A stretch of DNA of 64,000 nucleotides from Ceratotherium simum simum (taxonomy: Eukaryota; Chordata; Mammalia; Perissodactyla; Rhinocerotidae), in NCBI RefSeq assembly GCF_000283155.1, contig NW_004454207.1, forward strand, positions 1,173,575-1,237,574, given 5' to 3'. Below the pieces are notes generated by a model. The model ran no database searches. It was not told the DNA's origin and worked only from the letters and a program-made list of their open reading frames with translations. Made by a program: the position numbers and the translations under genes. Below are positions 25,118-35,510 of the stretch, in pieces; the first letter of the stretch is position 1, and every line of letters begins with the position of its first letter.

Positions 25118-25142
25118 TTGAGCTCTTAGTTGGAAAAAATCT

Positions 25143-25202
25143 AAAGGATCAAGCATCCCTGAGTTTCAGACAGAAACTTACTCTGAATACATATACTCAA
25201 AG
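25143..25202 (+). other. AMELX: Amelogenin exon 1 (5' UTR)
   Basis: This is the non-coding first exon. The 3' boundary is clear: the sequence ends in CTCAAAG and is followed by the donor GTATGT at 25203. The bases from about 25151 resemble the 5' UTR of other mammalian amelogenin mRNAs (gagtttcagacagaaactta). It contains no ATG. The 5' boundary is approximate, set from the TATA box. Confidence 0.8.
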
Positions 25203-26563
25203 GTATGTGGATTTTATTCATAATTTGGTATCTTTTTAATTGTGCTTATTTCTCTGCATTTCATGTTCAAAGGATGCAAATGTATTCTGTATTTCTAATA
25301 CTTTATGCTGTCAATATTGAGTTACTTCTTCAGTTTGTCCATAATTAAATTAGACTCTGACTGCTTAAATAAATTCCTTTACTTTCTAATGCAGCAGAGT
25401 GTTCTTCTATATTTCTTTAAATTTTAGTTCCAGACTCCCAAAGCACTTTTCAGGGCCAATTTTAACAGCAAAATATTTATTGTAATTACTTATCAATTAA
25501 AATAAAATAATTCTTTCTCAGGCTGTGATCCACTGCTTTGAAAAACATTTTATTTAATTACATCAAATAGAACCATCAACTAAATGTTTTCTCTCATTAA
25601 TCCAGCCTTTAAAAAAATAGATTTAGGAGGTAGAAAATGTCAGTGTACTTTTCATAGCCAGCATTACTACACATGATATTCACTTCCTATGCCAAATTTA
25701 AGGTCTTTCTTCTGATGGTTTTCAAAGTTAGTCAATAATTTGCACCACAAAGCAATGTGTGTATTTGAGGATGATATGTTTTGCTTCACGTCCCAAGGGT
25801 CTTATTTGTGGAATAATTATAGTGCAGTGTCAAATAAAAAGAAGATGCCATTGACTAAATATAGAATCTTTTAAGTAGAAGTCATTCAAAATTCATGGAA
25901 TAATAACAAAATATTAGCACTGTCCTCTCCTTTCTGTTCAAGTACATCTTTTGCTCCACCTCTAGAGCTCAGAGATGTTACCTGAGGGTCTTGCCTGAAG
26001 TTCTACCACTCAGAACACCTGGAACTAAACTCCACTCCTTCCTTACTCTATTTTGGCAAATTACTTAATGTCTTTTCTTAAATGGTTAGTCTTTGTTTTT
26101 AACAGTAGCAATGCCCAGGTGGACTGTACAAAAGAACATTTCTGTGCCTCCTGGTTCTAAAAGTATAAAACACTGTGCACCTTGATGATCTCCTCAACTT
26201 TTAGAGCCAACTCTGTTCTTTTATTCATGAATTATAAGCTGCATTTAGCCTCTATGTGTCTACAGGCTGTACAGGTATAGGAAAATGGCATTCAAAAATC
26301 ATGTAATGATGGATTATTCACGGCCCTACAACTTGTTCAGCCCTCAACCTAAATGAAAAGCATCTTTATCACTATTGTGACTCCAGAAACAACAAAATGG
26401 GCTGAGAATTGGAAATCACATATGAATGAAGTAACCTCACAAAGAATGGTCCCACCCATTTTACCAGCAACAAACTAATGTGGATTATGTGGGTTTTATG
26501 GTGCATTAATTATGTCCATATTTGAGAATAGATACGAAAAGTGGATGTTGACTTATATTTCAG
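25203..26563 (+). other. AMELX: Amelogenin intron 1
   Basis: GT-AG intron of 1361 bases, AT-rich, with no recognisable repeat. Confidence 0.8.
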
Positions 26564-26629
26564 GGCCATCAAGAGATGGGGACCTGGATTTTGTTTGCCA
26601 GCCTCCTGGGAGCAGCCTTTGCTATGCCC
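26564..26629 (+). CDS. AMELX: Amelogenin exon 2 (start codon, signal peptide)
   Basis: The acceptor is the AG at 26562-26563 and the donor GTGAGT starts at 26630. Twelve bases of 5' UTR precede the ATG at 26576. The exon encodes 18 residues: the 16-residue signal peptide and the first two mature residues, Met-Pro. The peptide has a hydrophobic core ([11 protein letters not shown]) and an Ala-x-Ala type cleavage site before MP. Residue 9 is Ser where human and cattle have Cys, a conservative change within the signal peptide. Confidence 0.96.
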
Positions 26630-28449
26630 GTGAGTATAAATCAATGTCCAATTTCACAAGCTTGGAAATAAAAATCTGCCCCACGGTTAGTAAACTTTAG
26701 TGTTTAAGACAGTACAAGATCAGATGTCTTCAAACATCTCTGTTTGAAGAGCTTGTTATAAAAAAATAGATTCTCAGATGCCTTCACCAAAGATTCTGAT
26801 TCAGTACAGCTGGGATGGGGCCTAGGACTCTGCATTTTAACAAGCACCCCAGGAGATTCTGTTGAAACAATTAGCTTGCAAATATCATCGCCCATCTCTA
26901 GATGGAGCAAACTTTTAGAAGGAACCCTTGAAAGACCTCCAGAGAAAGTACTTAATCAGCCTTAGGCAAATACTACAAAAATGCCCGTTTTCTCTAAAAC
27001 TCTATTTCTCACAAGTGTCCAAATCTCTTTCTGCCCTTCAAACTCCACTGCTGTTGCCCTTTAGAGGGTAAGATTTTTGTGTTATGAATTCCCTTCTTGA
27101 ACAATCTCCTGTTATCAGAGGCCTCATCCCTTTGGGTGCATCTGCTAAGCACATGACTTCCATGTGGTTGTCCAGAATTCTACCTATGCCCAATATCTAT
27201 GGATATATTTTACACTCAAATAGACCAAGGACCAGGAAGTATGACCCATTCTCTCTAGACAGAGGTGCCTAAGGTCAGAGAGCTTAGATCACGTGCAGGC
27301 AAAGCAGGATCCGTCTGCTTTACAGTGGCATAAGGAACAGTTGATACAACCAGAAGCCAGCAAAGCTTGCATATACTTGCCTCCTCTCTTCCTCTCTCAC
27401 CCACAAGACCCAGATTCTATGCTCTGCCTTCCTAAAATCCTGCATTGTGGCAATCCCTAGTCCCCTAGGTCCCTGCATTACAAATTCAGCCCCTTCTCCA
27501 CTCCTCCACTCAACACCCCTACTCTCTCAGGGCTTATATCAAGAAGGTATAGAAAAGGCAGTTACCTGACTAAAATAATTCACACTCAGATGATGGCAAA
27601 TAAAATCTTTAATGAAACATGAGCATTTAAAAAGAATAGAGCCTTAATTAGCTCGATATCTGAGGGAGATATTTTGCATGATTCTCTCTCCTCCCTCTCC
27701 CCCGCTCCAGGGCCAACCAGAATTCCACAATGTAGGCATCAGTCACTTGGCCTCCACTTTTGAAAGGACAGACGGTCCTGGTTTAGATAACTATCTGGGT
27801 TTTTTTTTATTTTGAACTTTTCAATTTTTCTGCCATAAAAACATTGACAGACTATCAAAAAGAATTGGCCTAAACTTCATAAATCAACTCTTTCATTTTC
27901 CACGGGATTACGTTTCCACTGCATCCATCTTGTTCTCACATTCATCAATAATTCACATGTAGTTGTTTCTTTTATTGTTGTTTTATTTACTTTGCATGAC
28001 AATTATGAGGAGTCTCTTTGCTACTTAAGCACTTATCCACCTCATGATCTGTAAAGGAAGGTTTGTGAGACAATTCTCTTCTTGTTGGTATTTCATAAGT
28101 GTTTAAGAGAAACATAATTCTCTTCCCAACATGGAGTGAATTTCATCAAGAAGTAAAATGGTGAGTGGGATAGAGTTGGATTAATTAGCAACATGGATGG
28201 AGGGGTGTCTGAAGATCACTGGAGGATAAACGTGTGCTGGTTTCTACTTCCAGGTCTCCCACCATAAGACTACAACTCCTGGGAAAGTCATTTAGTTGTT
28301 CTGGACCTCTTTAAAATAAGAGAGCTCCTCTCCTACACAGCGTACATGTTCAAACTAAAAGTAGATCTCAAATATATTTGCACTATATGGATTTTTTAAA
28401 GTAGCTTCAGTCTCTCTTAATGTGAACAATTGCATATTGACTTAATCTC

Positions 28450-28485
<36 letters not shown>

Positions 28486-31400
28486 CCTCCCTCTCACTCT
28501 CCCTCTTTCTTTTTCTTCTCCTTTCCCCCTCCCTATAAAAGCTACCACCTCATCCTGGGCACCCTGGTTATATCAACTTCAGCTATGAGGTAATTTTTCT
28601 CTTTACTAATTTTGACCATTGTTTGAGTTAACACTGCCCTGGGCTCTGTAAAGAATAGTGTGTTGATTCTTCATTCAAGATGTTTTTCAGTCCCACTTTT
28701 TCAGTTCCCACTACCAGCTTCCTGGTGTAAGCCCTGAGGGGTCGCCTCAAGCCTGCATTGCCCCAGCACACTCCTACCTGGCCTCTCTGACTCAGTCTCT
28801 CCTCCTTACATGGCTATAAAATTACCCATCATGAACTACCTACCACTCAGGGGGGCTGCATGGTAGGGCAGAAAGCGAACTCTGGCTGAACAGCTTTGTT
28901 CTATCCCAGCCCATAAAATGTGGGGATCAGGTAAGATGTTATTTAAGATGCTTTCCAGCTAGAAAACTCTTGCTTCTAAGATGTTCACAATCTATGTGTC
29001 TCCCTCATTTGCATTTACTGAAAGATTAGTGAAGAAGTGGTCTATGAGACATTCTGCAGAGCAATGGAAAGCATGAGATTTCTGTAAACCGGGTTTCAGG
29101 CTCTCCTCAACCCCATACTAACCATGTGACCTTGGGCAAATCATTTTCTCTCTAGAACTTTGGTTTCCTCATCTGGAGAAGGGAAATAATTATAATACCC
29201 ACACTTCAAAATATTGTTTGGGGAGCAAAATAGTTAAGGAATATAAAAGATACTTGCTCAAGTATTACTTGAGCAAGGTTAGTAATTGTTTGTTGTATTG
29301 ATTTCAAATGCTGTTACTGAAGCAGTCCCCGGACCTGAGGTTAACCAAGTATATACTGTTATGTAAGGAATGAAAAGGAATGAAACTATTACTTCTTTCA
29401 TAGATTCAGATGACAGTCTGTGAGTCTGTTTACTCATACAAACAGAGGAAAAATTTAAATAAGAATTTGAGGCAAGATTTTCTGTTAAACCTTAAAAGGT
29501 TGACATATTTGACCAGAAAACCTATGTTTCTAGGATGAGGGACAGTGTTTCTGCCTCCTTTATTTTGTCATTGTGACATCAAATCAAAAAAGGATATAAT
29601 TAATGTTATGTCACAATAATTTTTCTGTTTTGTTTTGCTCTTGCAAAGAGCAGAAGCTGTGGAATTAAACAGAATGACTACTTTTGTAACTTCAGTCAAG
29701 TTCATGAACCTCTTTATGACCTTGTCTGTAAAAGTGAGGGTGATGATACTTGCCTCAGAGTATGTGAGAAAACTTGAAAAATGTGTGTGATCGATGTAAC
29801 ATAGTGCCTGACTACACAGAAAGCACCTGATAAATGTCTACCTTCTTTCTTCCATAGAACTCACATGATCAGGTTATCAATATTGATGGGACTGCATTAG
29901 CGAGTCTATATTTCATGTAACTAAATTAAAACAAACGTATTCTAATGTCTCTTTCTCTTAAGGTGCTTACCCCTGTGAAGTGGTACCAGAGCATGATAAG
30001 GCCCCCGGTATGTAGAATTTTATTCTTTATTCCCTTACAATATTAATCATGCATTTCAATTCCCTTTTAAGTAAAATACCATATATATATGCCACATGCA
30101 GACATTAATAGGAAATGTAGTTTGTAAAAGGTCATATCTGTGTACACAGTTAGAAATTCTTGCACAGGAAAAAATGAATAAATACTCATATTGTCATAAT
30201 AACAAAGAAAACATTGCTACTTCTCCGGTTGGAAGTCAATGGAGCCAATGGTAAACCTGACTCTTTGTTTCTCACCAGTACACTTCCTATGGTTACGAAC
30301 CCATGGGTGGATGGCTGCACCACCAAATCGTCCCCGTGCTGTCCCAGCAGAACCCCTCAAATCACGCCCTGCAGCCTCATCACCACATCCCCATGGTGTC
30401 AGCTCAGCAGCCCGTGGTCCCCCAGCAACCAATGATGCCAGTTCCTGGCCATCACTCCATGGTTCCAACCCAACACCACCAGCCAAACTTCCCTCCGCCT
30501 GCCCAGCAGCCCTTCCAGCCCCAGCCCGTCCAGCCGCAGCCTCACCAGCCCATCCAGCCTCAGCCTCCTGTGCACCCCATCCACCCCCTGCCGCCACAGC
30601 CACCTCTGCCTCCGATATTCCCCTTGCAGCCCCTGCCCCCTATGCTTCCTGACCTGCCTCTGGAAGCTTGGCCAGCAACAGACAAGACCAAGCGGGAGGA
30701 AGTGGTGAGTATACCTTGAAGTCACTACAACACCCGTGAAAATGGTAAGGCAAAATTGGCCCTCAGAGTTCTAAGTTGTTAAACAATCCGGGTCTAGAGT
30801 TTCAGTAGCTACAGGTCAATGACTCTATTAGTACAAGCATGTATTGTAACTTTTTACTATAAATGAGTTTATCTACATGGCTTAGTAATTAAGACCATAG
30901 CTTTTATGGTGGGTTTAAATTGTACGATTATTTTGAATTCCTACCAGAATATATATTATTGAAACTCACTAATTTTAAGGACAACAGTATAAGGGAATAT
31001 CAGTTCTTGTCTTTCAAGGGTTTGACTAGCAAGAATAGGCTAGAATTGCACTGAAGATATAAAAGGGTAACTTTTGAGAGTGAGAGGATGCAAATATTTG
31101 AACAGGCTACAAAAAGTAAGTGGAAAATCTCTTTAAGGACCTAAAGGAAGATTACCTGTCTAAAGTAGTTTTTAACCTAACTTGGAAGAAGCTAAACTAG
31201 ACAGACTATTACATTCCTTTTCAGTGCTGGGATTCTATAGATTAAGCCTTTAGCAAGAAGTTTTCACAATTAAGCATAAAATTTTCTTCCATTACGGAAA
31301 GCTCTTCCAAATGAGTGGGAAATAGTCAATAAAATAAATGACCCTTATCCATATCCATAAACCCTTACTTCTGTGTATATGAGATTATGTAATTCTACTA

Positions 31401-32296
31401 TAGGTATGTATCCAAATGTAATTCCAAGTTACAAACACCATTGATGATTTTCTACTGTGAAGTAGTAAGGGGTGACGTGGAAATGGCCTGGCTGGGGAGC
31501 CAGGATACCTGGGTTCCAGTTCTGGCTTTGCTCCCAAAGAGGAGATGGTATTGTACAAGTTACTTAAAATTTATGGATGTTTTCCCTTCTTTAAAATGAG
31601 AGAAAGTGACTAAATCAGATAATTTTCAAGCTTCTGTCCAAGTACAAATACCATAGTTTCCCAATAAAAATGATAATATACACAATATATAGCCTCACAA
31701 TTATGAGCATATTTGTAGAGAATATGGGAGAGAATTTTTGAAATTTGATTGTATCCCAAATACCCTGGTGCCCAGAGTTGATTATTCTAGCCGAAGGTAC
31801 ATGTTCCCTCTTTGTATAGAAAATGCATTTGTTTGTCTCTTTATTAATAATTAAGGCCATGAACTGTATAACGTGTTCCCAGCTTGCCAGAGCTATTTAT
31901 GGAAAGGCGACTTCAGGCAGGTAGTTTGAACTCTTTAATCCTGTGCAAAATTAGAGAATAAATATTGATGACTTCTTAGAGGTGTTTTATGGAAAATAAA
32001 ATAAAGTGACGGACTCAGAGCCTGGCATGTAAGATGTATTCAATAAAAGGTAGCAATTGTTATTTTGTTATTAATAATAGTTTTAAGTGTCCTGAAGGCA
32101 GGAGTCTCCGTCGTGGATACTTCATGTCTAATGACAATGAGATAACAAAGAAACTTTGAAAATTATAGAGTCCAACTTAAATGGTTGTACGTTGTTTTGG
32201 CAAAACTGAAGACATATGTATTATTGTAAATGGTACTCACTAGGAATATTTGTAAATTCTTTTAATTGTTCCTTTTGCTATTTTTTTCAGGATTAA
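26576..32296 (+). CDS. AMELX: Amelogenin precursor (five joined coding exons)
   Basis: Amelogenin is the main secreted protein of developing enamel matrix; ameloblasts release it and it self-assembles to guide hydroxyapatite growth. The coding sequence joins 26576-26629, 28542-28589, 29963-30007, 30279-30704 and 32291-32296, all introns GT-AG and all in phase 0, giving 192 codons plus TAA. Seen in the translation: signal peptide [16 protein letters not shown] (1-16), the tyrosine-rich N-terminus with mature Ser16 in an S-x-E phosphorylation context, a His/Pro/Gln-rich core with QPQP-type repeats, and the hydrophilic tail ending [10 protein letters not shown]. Length matches the family (human 191; the extra Met in YQSMIRPP accounts for the difference). 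The start ATG has G at -3 and +4. No frameshift or premature stop is seen. X versus Y gametologue cannot be decided from sequence alone; AMELX is the default call. Confidence 0.96.
26735..26880. repeat. MER20-like MITE in intron 2
   Basis: Phrases gagcttgttataaaaaaata, agattctgattcagtacagc, tggggcctaggactctgcat, ttttaacaagcaccccagga are the conserved MER20-type core. Confidence 0.7.
26881..28445 (+). other. AMELX: Amelogenin intron 2, remaining part
   Basis: Unclassified intron sequence between the MER20-like MITE and the pyrimidine tract; no exon-like frame with splice sites was recognised. Confidence 0.6.
28446..28534 (+). repeat. (CT)n microsatellite and pyrimidine tract before exon 3
   Basis: Eighty-nine bases contain one purine (A at 28496). 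The core is a CT dinucleotide run (28453-28480) followed by CCCT repeats and T/C-rich sequence. It ends seven bases before the exon 3 acceptor AG, so it serves as, or overlaps, the polypyrimidine tract of that acceptor. Confidence 0.9.
28542..28589 (+). CDS. AMELX: Amelogenin exon 3 (tyrosine-rich N-terminus)
   Basis: Forty-eight bases encode [16 protein letters not shown], identical to the human protein. The Ser of F-S-Y-E is mature Ser16, the single phosphorylation site of amelogenin, in the S-x-E context used by the secretory kinase FAM20C. The acceptor AG (28540-28541) follows an unusual long pyrimidine tract; the donor GTAATT begins at 28590. Confidence 0.96.
29052..29260 (+). repeat. 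MIR SINE in intron 3
   Basis: gtttcaggctctcctcaacc, actaaccatgtgaccttggg, gcaaatcattttctctctag, ggtttcctcatctggagaag: sense MIR. Confidence 0.75.
29644..29841 (+). repeat. MIR SINE abutting optional exon 4
   Basis: gcagaagctgtggaattaaa, cagtcaagttcatgaacctc, ttatgaccttgtctgtaaaa, cataggtgcctg-like 'acatagtgcctgactacaca', acctgataaatgtctac. It ends 16 bases before exon 4. Confidence 0.65.
29858..29899 (+). CDS. AMELX: Amelogenin optional exon 4 (alternatively spliced, GC donor)
   Basis: Forty-two bases in phase 0 encode [14 protein letters not shown], clearly related to the 14-residue exon 4 peptide of other mammals, which most amelogenin transcripts skip. The acceptor is good (ttctttcttccatag). 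The donor reads GCGAGT (29900-29905), that is GC instead of GT at the first two intron bases, otherwise fitting the consensus. Exon inclusion would keep the frame and give 206 residues. GC donors do work in mammals but are weaker, so skipping is probably the rule here. Confidence 0.7.
29963..30007 (+). CDS. AMELX: Amelogenin exon 5
   Basis: Forty-five bases encode [15 protein letters not shown], flanked by AG (29961-29962) and the donor GTATGT (30008). Human AMELX has Leu in place of the Val before Lys, and lacks the Met of SMIR; human AMELY and cattle retain that Met, so it is the ancestral state. Together with exons 2 and 3 and the start of exon 6 this forms the tyrosine-rich amelogenin peptide released by MMP20 processing. 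Confidence 0.96.
30279..30704 (+). CDS. AMELX: Amelogenin exon 6 (Pro/Gln/His-rich core and tail)
   Basis: This large exon carries 142 codons, from [15 protein letters not shown] to KREEV, between AG (30277-30278) and the donor GTGAGT (30705). It begins with the lectin-like tyrosyl motif ([12 protein letters not shown]; Thr where human has Pro), continues with [11 protein letters not shown], a His-rich stretch, PQQP and QPQP repeats, and ends with the acidic/basic tail DKTKREEV that binds mineral. The His-Pro-Gln core is longer in cattle; here it lacks that expansion. The residue mutated in human amelogenesis imperfecta (Pro of YEPMGGW) is intact. Confidence 0.97.
30628..30704 (+). other. AMELX: Cryptic acceptor in exon 6 producing the LRAP isoform
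   Basis: An AG at 30628-30629 preceded by pyrimidines (ttccccttgcag) lies exactly on a codon boundary. Splicing exon 5 to 30630 would join 33 mature N-terminal residues to the last 26 (PLPPMLPDL to the end), giving the 59-residue leucine-rich amelogenin peptide known in mouse, cattle and human. The site is seen in sequence; its use is inferred from other species. Confidence 0.7.
31469..31640 (+). repeat. MIR SINE in intron 6
   Basis: ggggagccaggatacctggg, ttccagttctggctttgctc, acaagttacttaaaatttat, tccttcttt-type 'ttttcccttctttaaaatga': sense MIR. Confidence 0.7.
31925..32085 (+). repeat. Decayed MIR 3' part in intron 6
   Basis: tcctgtgcaaaattagagaa, agtgacggactcagagcctg, gcatgtaagatgtattcaat, aaaaggtagcaattgttatt: the MIR 3' region. 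Confidence 0.5.
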
Positions 32297-32456
32297 AAGA
32301 TCAGAAAATGAGAAGAGAACTGAAGCAGATACTCTAGTTGCTTTCAGAATGACACAAGAACACAATGATTTGTGCCTACCATCACTTTACTTAGTAAATT
32401 CTGTAACTAAAAATAAGTACCATTAGCAAACAATAAAATGTTTTTAAAAATCATTC
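32291..32456 (+). other. AMELX: Amelogenin exon 7: last codon, stop and 3' UTR
   Basis: After a pyrimidine tract and CAG (32288-32290), the exon opens with GAT TAA, giving the terminal Asp and stop (32291-32296). About 160 bases of 3' UTR follow. The 3' end is estimated at 15-25 bases past the polyadenylation signal. Confidence 0.9.
32432..32437 (+). terminator. AMELX: Polyadenylation signal of amelogenin
   Basis: A canonical AATAAA lies 136 bases after the stop codon, followed by a T-rich stretch (tgtttttaaaaatca) and then GT-rich sequence (ctttgtgttg, 32460-32469), a typical arrangement for cleavage near 32450-32458. Confidence 0.85.
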
Positions 32457-33599
32457 ACCTCTTTGTGTTGAATTAAACTTAAAATTTCACGTCACTTGAA
32501 AGAATATATTATAAATGGTTATTCTTGAATAAGATAGGAACTGCTCATTACACCTACAAATTGAACATTCTGCAGGCAAATGAGGACTATATTTCTTTTT
32601 AGAAAAATTTTAATTATACTATCTCAAATCTTTAAAAAACGGAAGTTTATACAATAGTTATAATAGTTGGTAAAGTGAAAAATTATGAATGTGTACAGTC
32701 ACTGAACTTGAACCAGATGAAGGGAAGTTTATATGAAGAATTCTTTACATCGAAAAAGATAAGCTCTTGAGAAATGTTTACACTACAAAACAAATTAAGA
32801 CTTGGAACACTGGCTTTATATTTCACACCACATTAGTAATCAAAATCTGGTCTTTTAATCTCATTCTACTGAAAATGATTTTTTAATGAAATTATGTGAT
32901 ATGTATAATAAGGTACCGAATTTTAGATTGTTGAGGTAATTAGTTTTCCTAAGAAAACTTTTATTAAATGGAGCTTCAAATAGAGAATCACAGTGATTTT
33001 ATATGCAAGTCATTTCTTTCACTTCATAATCTTTAAGATGATAAATTTTACCGAATAATCTTCGAAATGTTAACAGATGCATAAAATGGACTCGATACAA
33101 GTTTTCTTTCCCACTCATATTTATATTTGAATCCTTTTTTTCCTCCTACACCCACACAGAATTGTAAACAGTCTTTTTAGGGTTTATATTACACAGCACC
33201 CGCAGTAATTTTATTCTAGTACCTTTATGACTAGATTAATCATTTTCTGGAATGAATAAACATAACTTTACTGGGAGGATGTTGATATTCAAACAAATAA
33301 CTTGATTTTAAAGACTTTAAATTCAATAAAAAAGTAAGAAAGGTTTAATCAATTGACATGGCCCAATTCTAATCAATTTAGTAAATATTTATTAATCACG
33401 CTCTAGGGCAAGGCACTATTCCATGTCCTGGTAAAAATAGTAAGTCCCCATCCTTAAGAAATCTAGAATCTATCAAAGGTATAAAATAAGCTCACAAATA
33501 ATGATAAGAGAAGGCCTCATTGTATCAACACTATGACAGATGTATAGTCAAAATGCCCTGACAAATATGGCAGACATCAATAGCTAGCTGTCCAACAGC
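32457..33599. other. Unclassified AT-rich sequence downstream of amelogenin
   Basis: No gene. A 37-base motif at 33344-33380 recurs at 35594-35630. Region 33381-33530 weakly resembles an L2-type phrase (atttattaatcacgctctag). Confidence 0.45.
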
Positions 33600-34135
33600 T
33601 TTCCTCACCACTCATTCCTTGTTGGCAGAGCTGGAGTTAATCTCAGCATCTGGCTTTCCATGAGCTTAGGAGAGATGAGCCCCCTCCCCTGTCCCAGGGA
33701 ATGTTCAGTCCTCCATGCCAATTATGGTGTCGATTACCATAACACACCATATCCATACCAAATATGGCCTCTACTCCCCTTGCCAGTGATTGGTTTAGGG
33801 ATGGGTTGTGGTGGAACCTGAACAATGAATGAGACTAAAAGGGAAGTCTACTAGGAGAGGAGGAGCTTTTGGGGGAGAAGATTACCCTCTAATTAAAAAA
33901 AATATATACATATATATGCATGCTAGGAAAAAGTGCTGTTCTGTCCTCTTGTTTGAGGATCTATTTGTTTCAGGATGTGATGCCTGGAGCTGTGTCTACC
34001 ATCTTGTGATCAGGAGGGGCAACTGAAAAGATGGAAAGCCCCCTAGGTCCTTGGTGGCATCATTGTGCCCCTGAATTAACCAACCCTGGGAACATCTACC
34101 TCTAGATGGATGACACACTCTATTTCTATGCTAGT
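33600..34135. repeat. Possible ancient interspersed repeat
   Basis: Contains ccagtgattggtttaggga, gtgatgcctggagctgtgtc, taccatcttgtgatcaggag and ttggtggcatcattgtgccc, an order I associate with an old mammalian LTR-like or DNA repeat. Family not assigned; includes an AT run at 33893-33918. Confidence 0.35.
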
Positions 34136-34494
34136 GCTTTTCAATTGGGGTCATAACTGATAAGTGGGTCATGACATCAACATCAGGACCCCCATCATTT
34201 ATGTCATGCCAGCAAAGTGTCTCTCCAACAATGTAAAGCTTATATGGCTAGGACTAAGGAGAATTATTTTGTCAAATCAGTAAAAAAGCAAAAGTAGATT
34301 ATTTACAAAGCTGTGCTATGTCTTTGAAATTAAGCTAAAGAGGCAGATGAAGTTGAGTAAACCACCTCAATGAAACTCTCATCTCATCACAACCACTCCC
34401 ATGTCACTAGTAAATTTGAAATCTTCTCTGTTCTCATTCACTCTTTGTTGGTGAGGGCTTCAACATGCATAATTTTTCCTGAGGTGCAAATACA

Positions 34495-34860
34495 TGTCTA
34501 GGAATTACCCTAAGAGTGTCATGAAAATGCATGGAAAGATATGTGCAAAGATGTTGATTACAGCATTATATACCAGTGAGAATTTGGACCTCACTTAAAT
34601 TTTCTTATATCTATTTGAAGGAGTACTGTGATAAAAAAGTATGCTATAGAAGAAAATTTGTTAGTGGATAAAATGTGATAAACTAAAATTTAAGACCAAG
34701 ACTGTATATTAAAGATTAATATTACACACGACCATAACATGTAAATAATTTAAACACATACACATAAATGTGCATAGAAAAAAACCAGGAGTCGTAGCTG
34801 TTTGTACAATGATCCAACTTTTTCACAATAAACATTAATTACTTCTGTAATCAGAAACAA
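34495..34860 (+). mobile_element. Probable old L1 3' end
   Basis: Features caaagatgttgattacagca, ttatataccagtgagaattt, aggagtactgtgataaaaaa and catagaaaaaaaccaggagt resemble a decayed L1M 3' end in sense. Confidence 0.45.
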
Positions 34861-35510
34861 ATTTGACTTTTTAAAAGTTTGTTCTCCCTTTCTTCTACTT
34901 CAACCCAGACACACCTCCTTCCTTCAGTTCTGGTTGACGTGAGCTTTGGATCTTAGTGGGTCCCCTTCAGGTAAATTCTCAGTAGAAATCAGTTCACAAG
35001 TACTTGATTTTTCAGAGAAGTATTTTGACCGAGGGGAAAGGGAAAAGAGCTATAGGCTTTAGGAGGAGCAAAAATTAGCAATACAATAAAACAACAAAGA
35101 AGAGATGAACATTATTTCTAAAAACGGTAGAAGTGCCCTTCTCTCCCTCAGGTTGAACCACACACACCAAAATGGTTTCCCCTCTAGTTTTCTTGTAAAA
35201 CAGACGAATCCAGAGTTGAACTAAATTAATTTTTCTGCTTGTAATAGAAACTATTTTAGTTCCAAAGGAAAGGCCATTTATTTTTAGACCTCTACCAGCC
35301 ACATCCACACTGGAGGTAGAAAGAAGGCCTTGACCTAGGGCTTCATTGGGAATAGGCCAAAGTTTAAGCTGATGGAAAGATAAAAGAAAGAAACACAAGC
35401 TTTTGTCAATCTATGAGAGTGGTTAACTGCCTGTAAACATCAGAAAATATTTACATTCTTCTCTATTTTGTGGTTCAAACCAACAGCACAACATAAGACA
35501 AGTGGGTTCA
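34861..35510. other. Unclassified sequence
   Basis: No gene or repeat is recognised; the minus 107-codon frame at 35075-35398 has no family resemblance. Confidence 0.45.

Noticed and set aside
26512..26700. 62-codon frame over amelogenin exon 2
   Set aside because: Wrong frame; reads through the splice donor. The true frame starts at 26576.
30217..30603. 128-codon minus-strand frame over amelogenin exon 6
   Set aside because: Antisense shadow of the Pro/Gln-rich exon; low complexity, no splice or promoter context.
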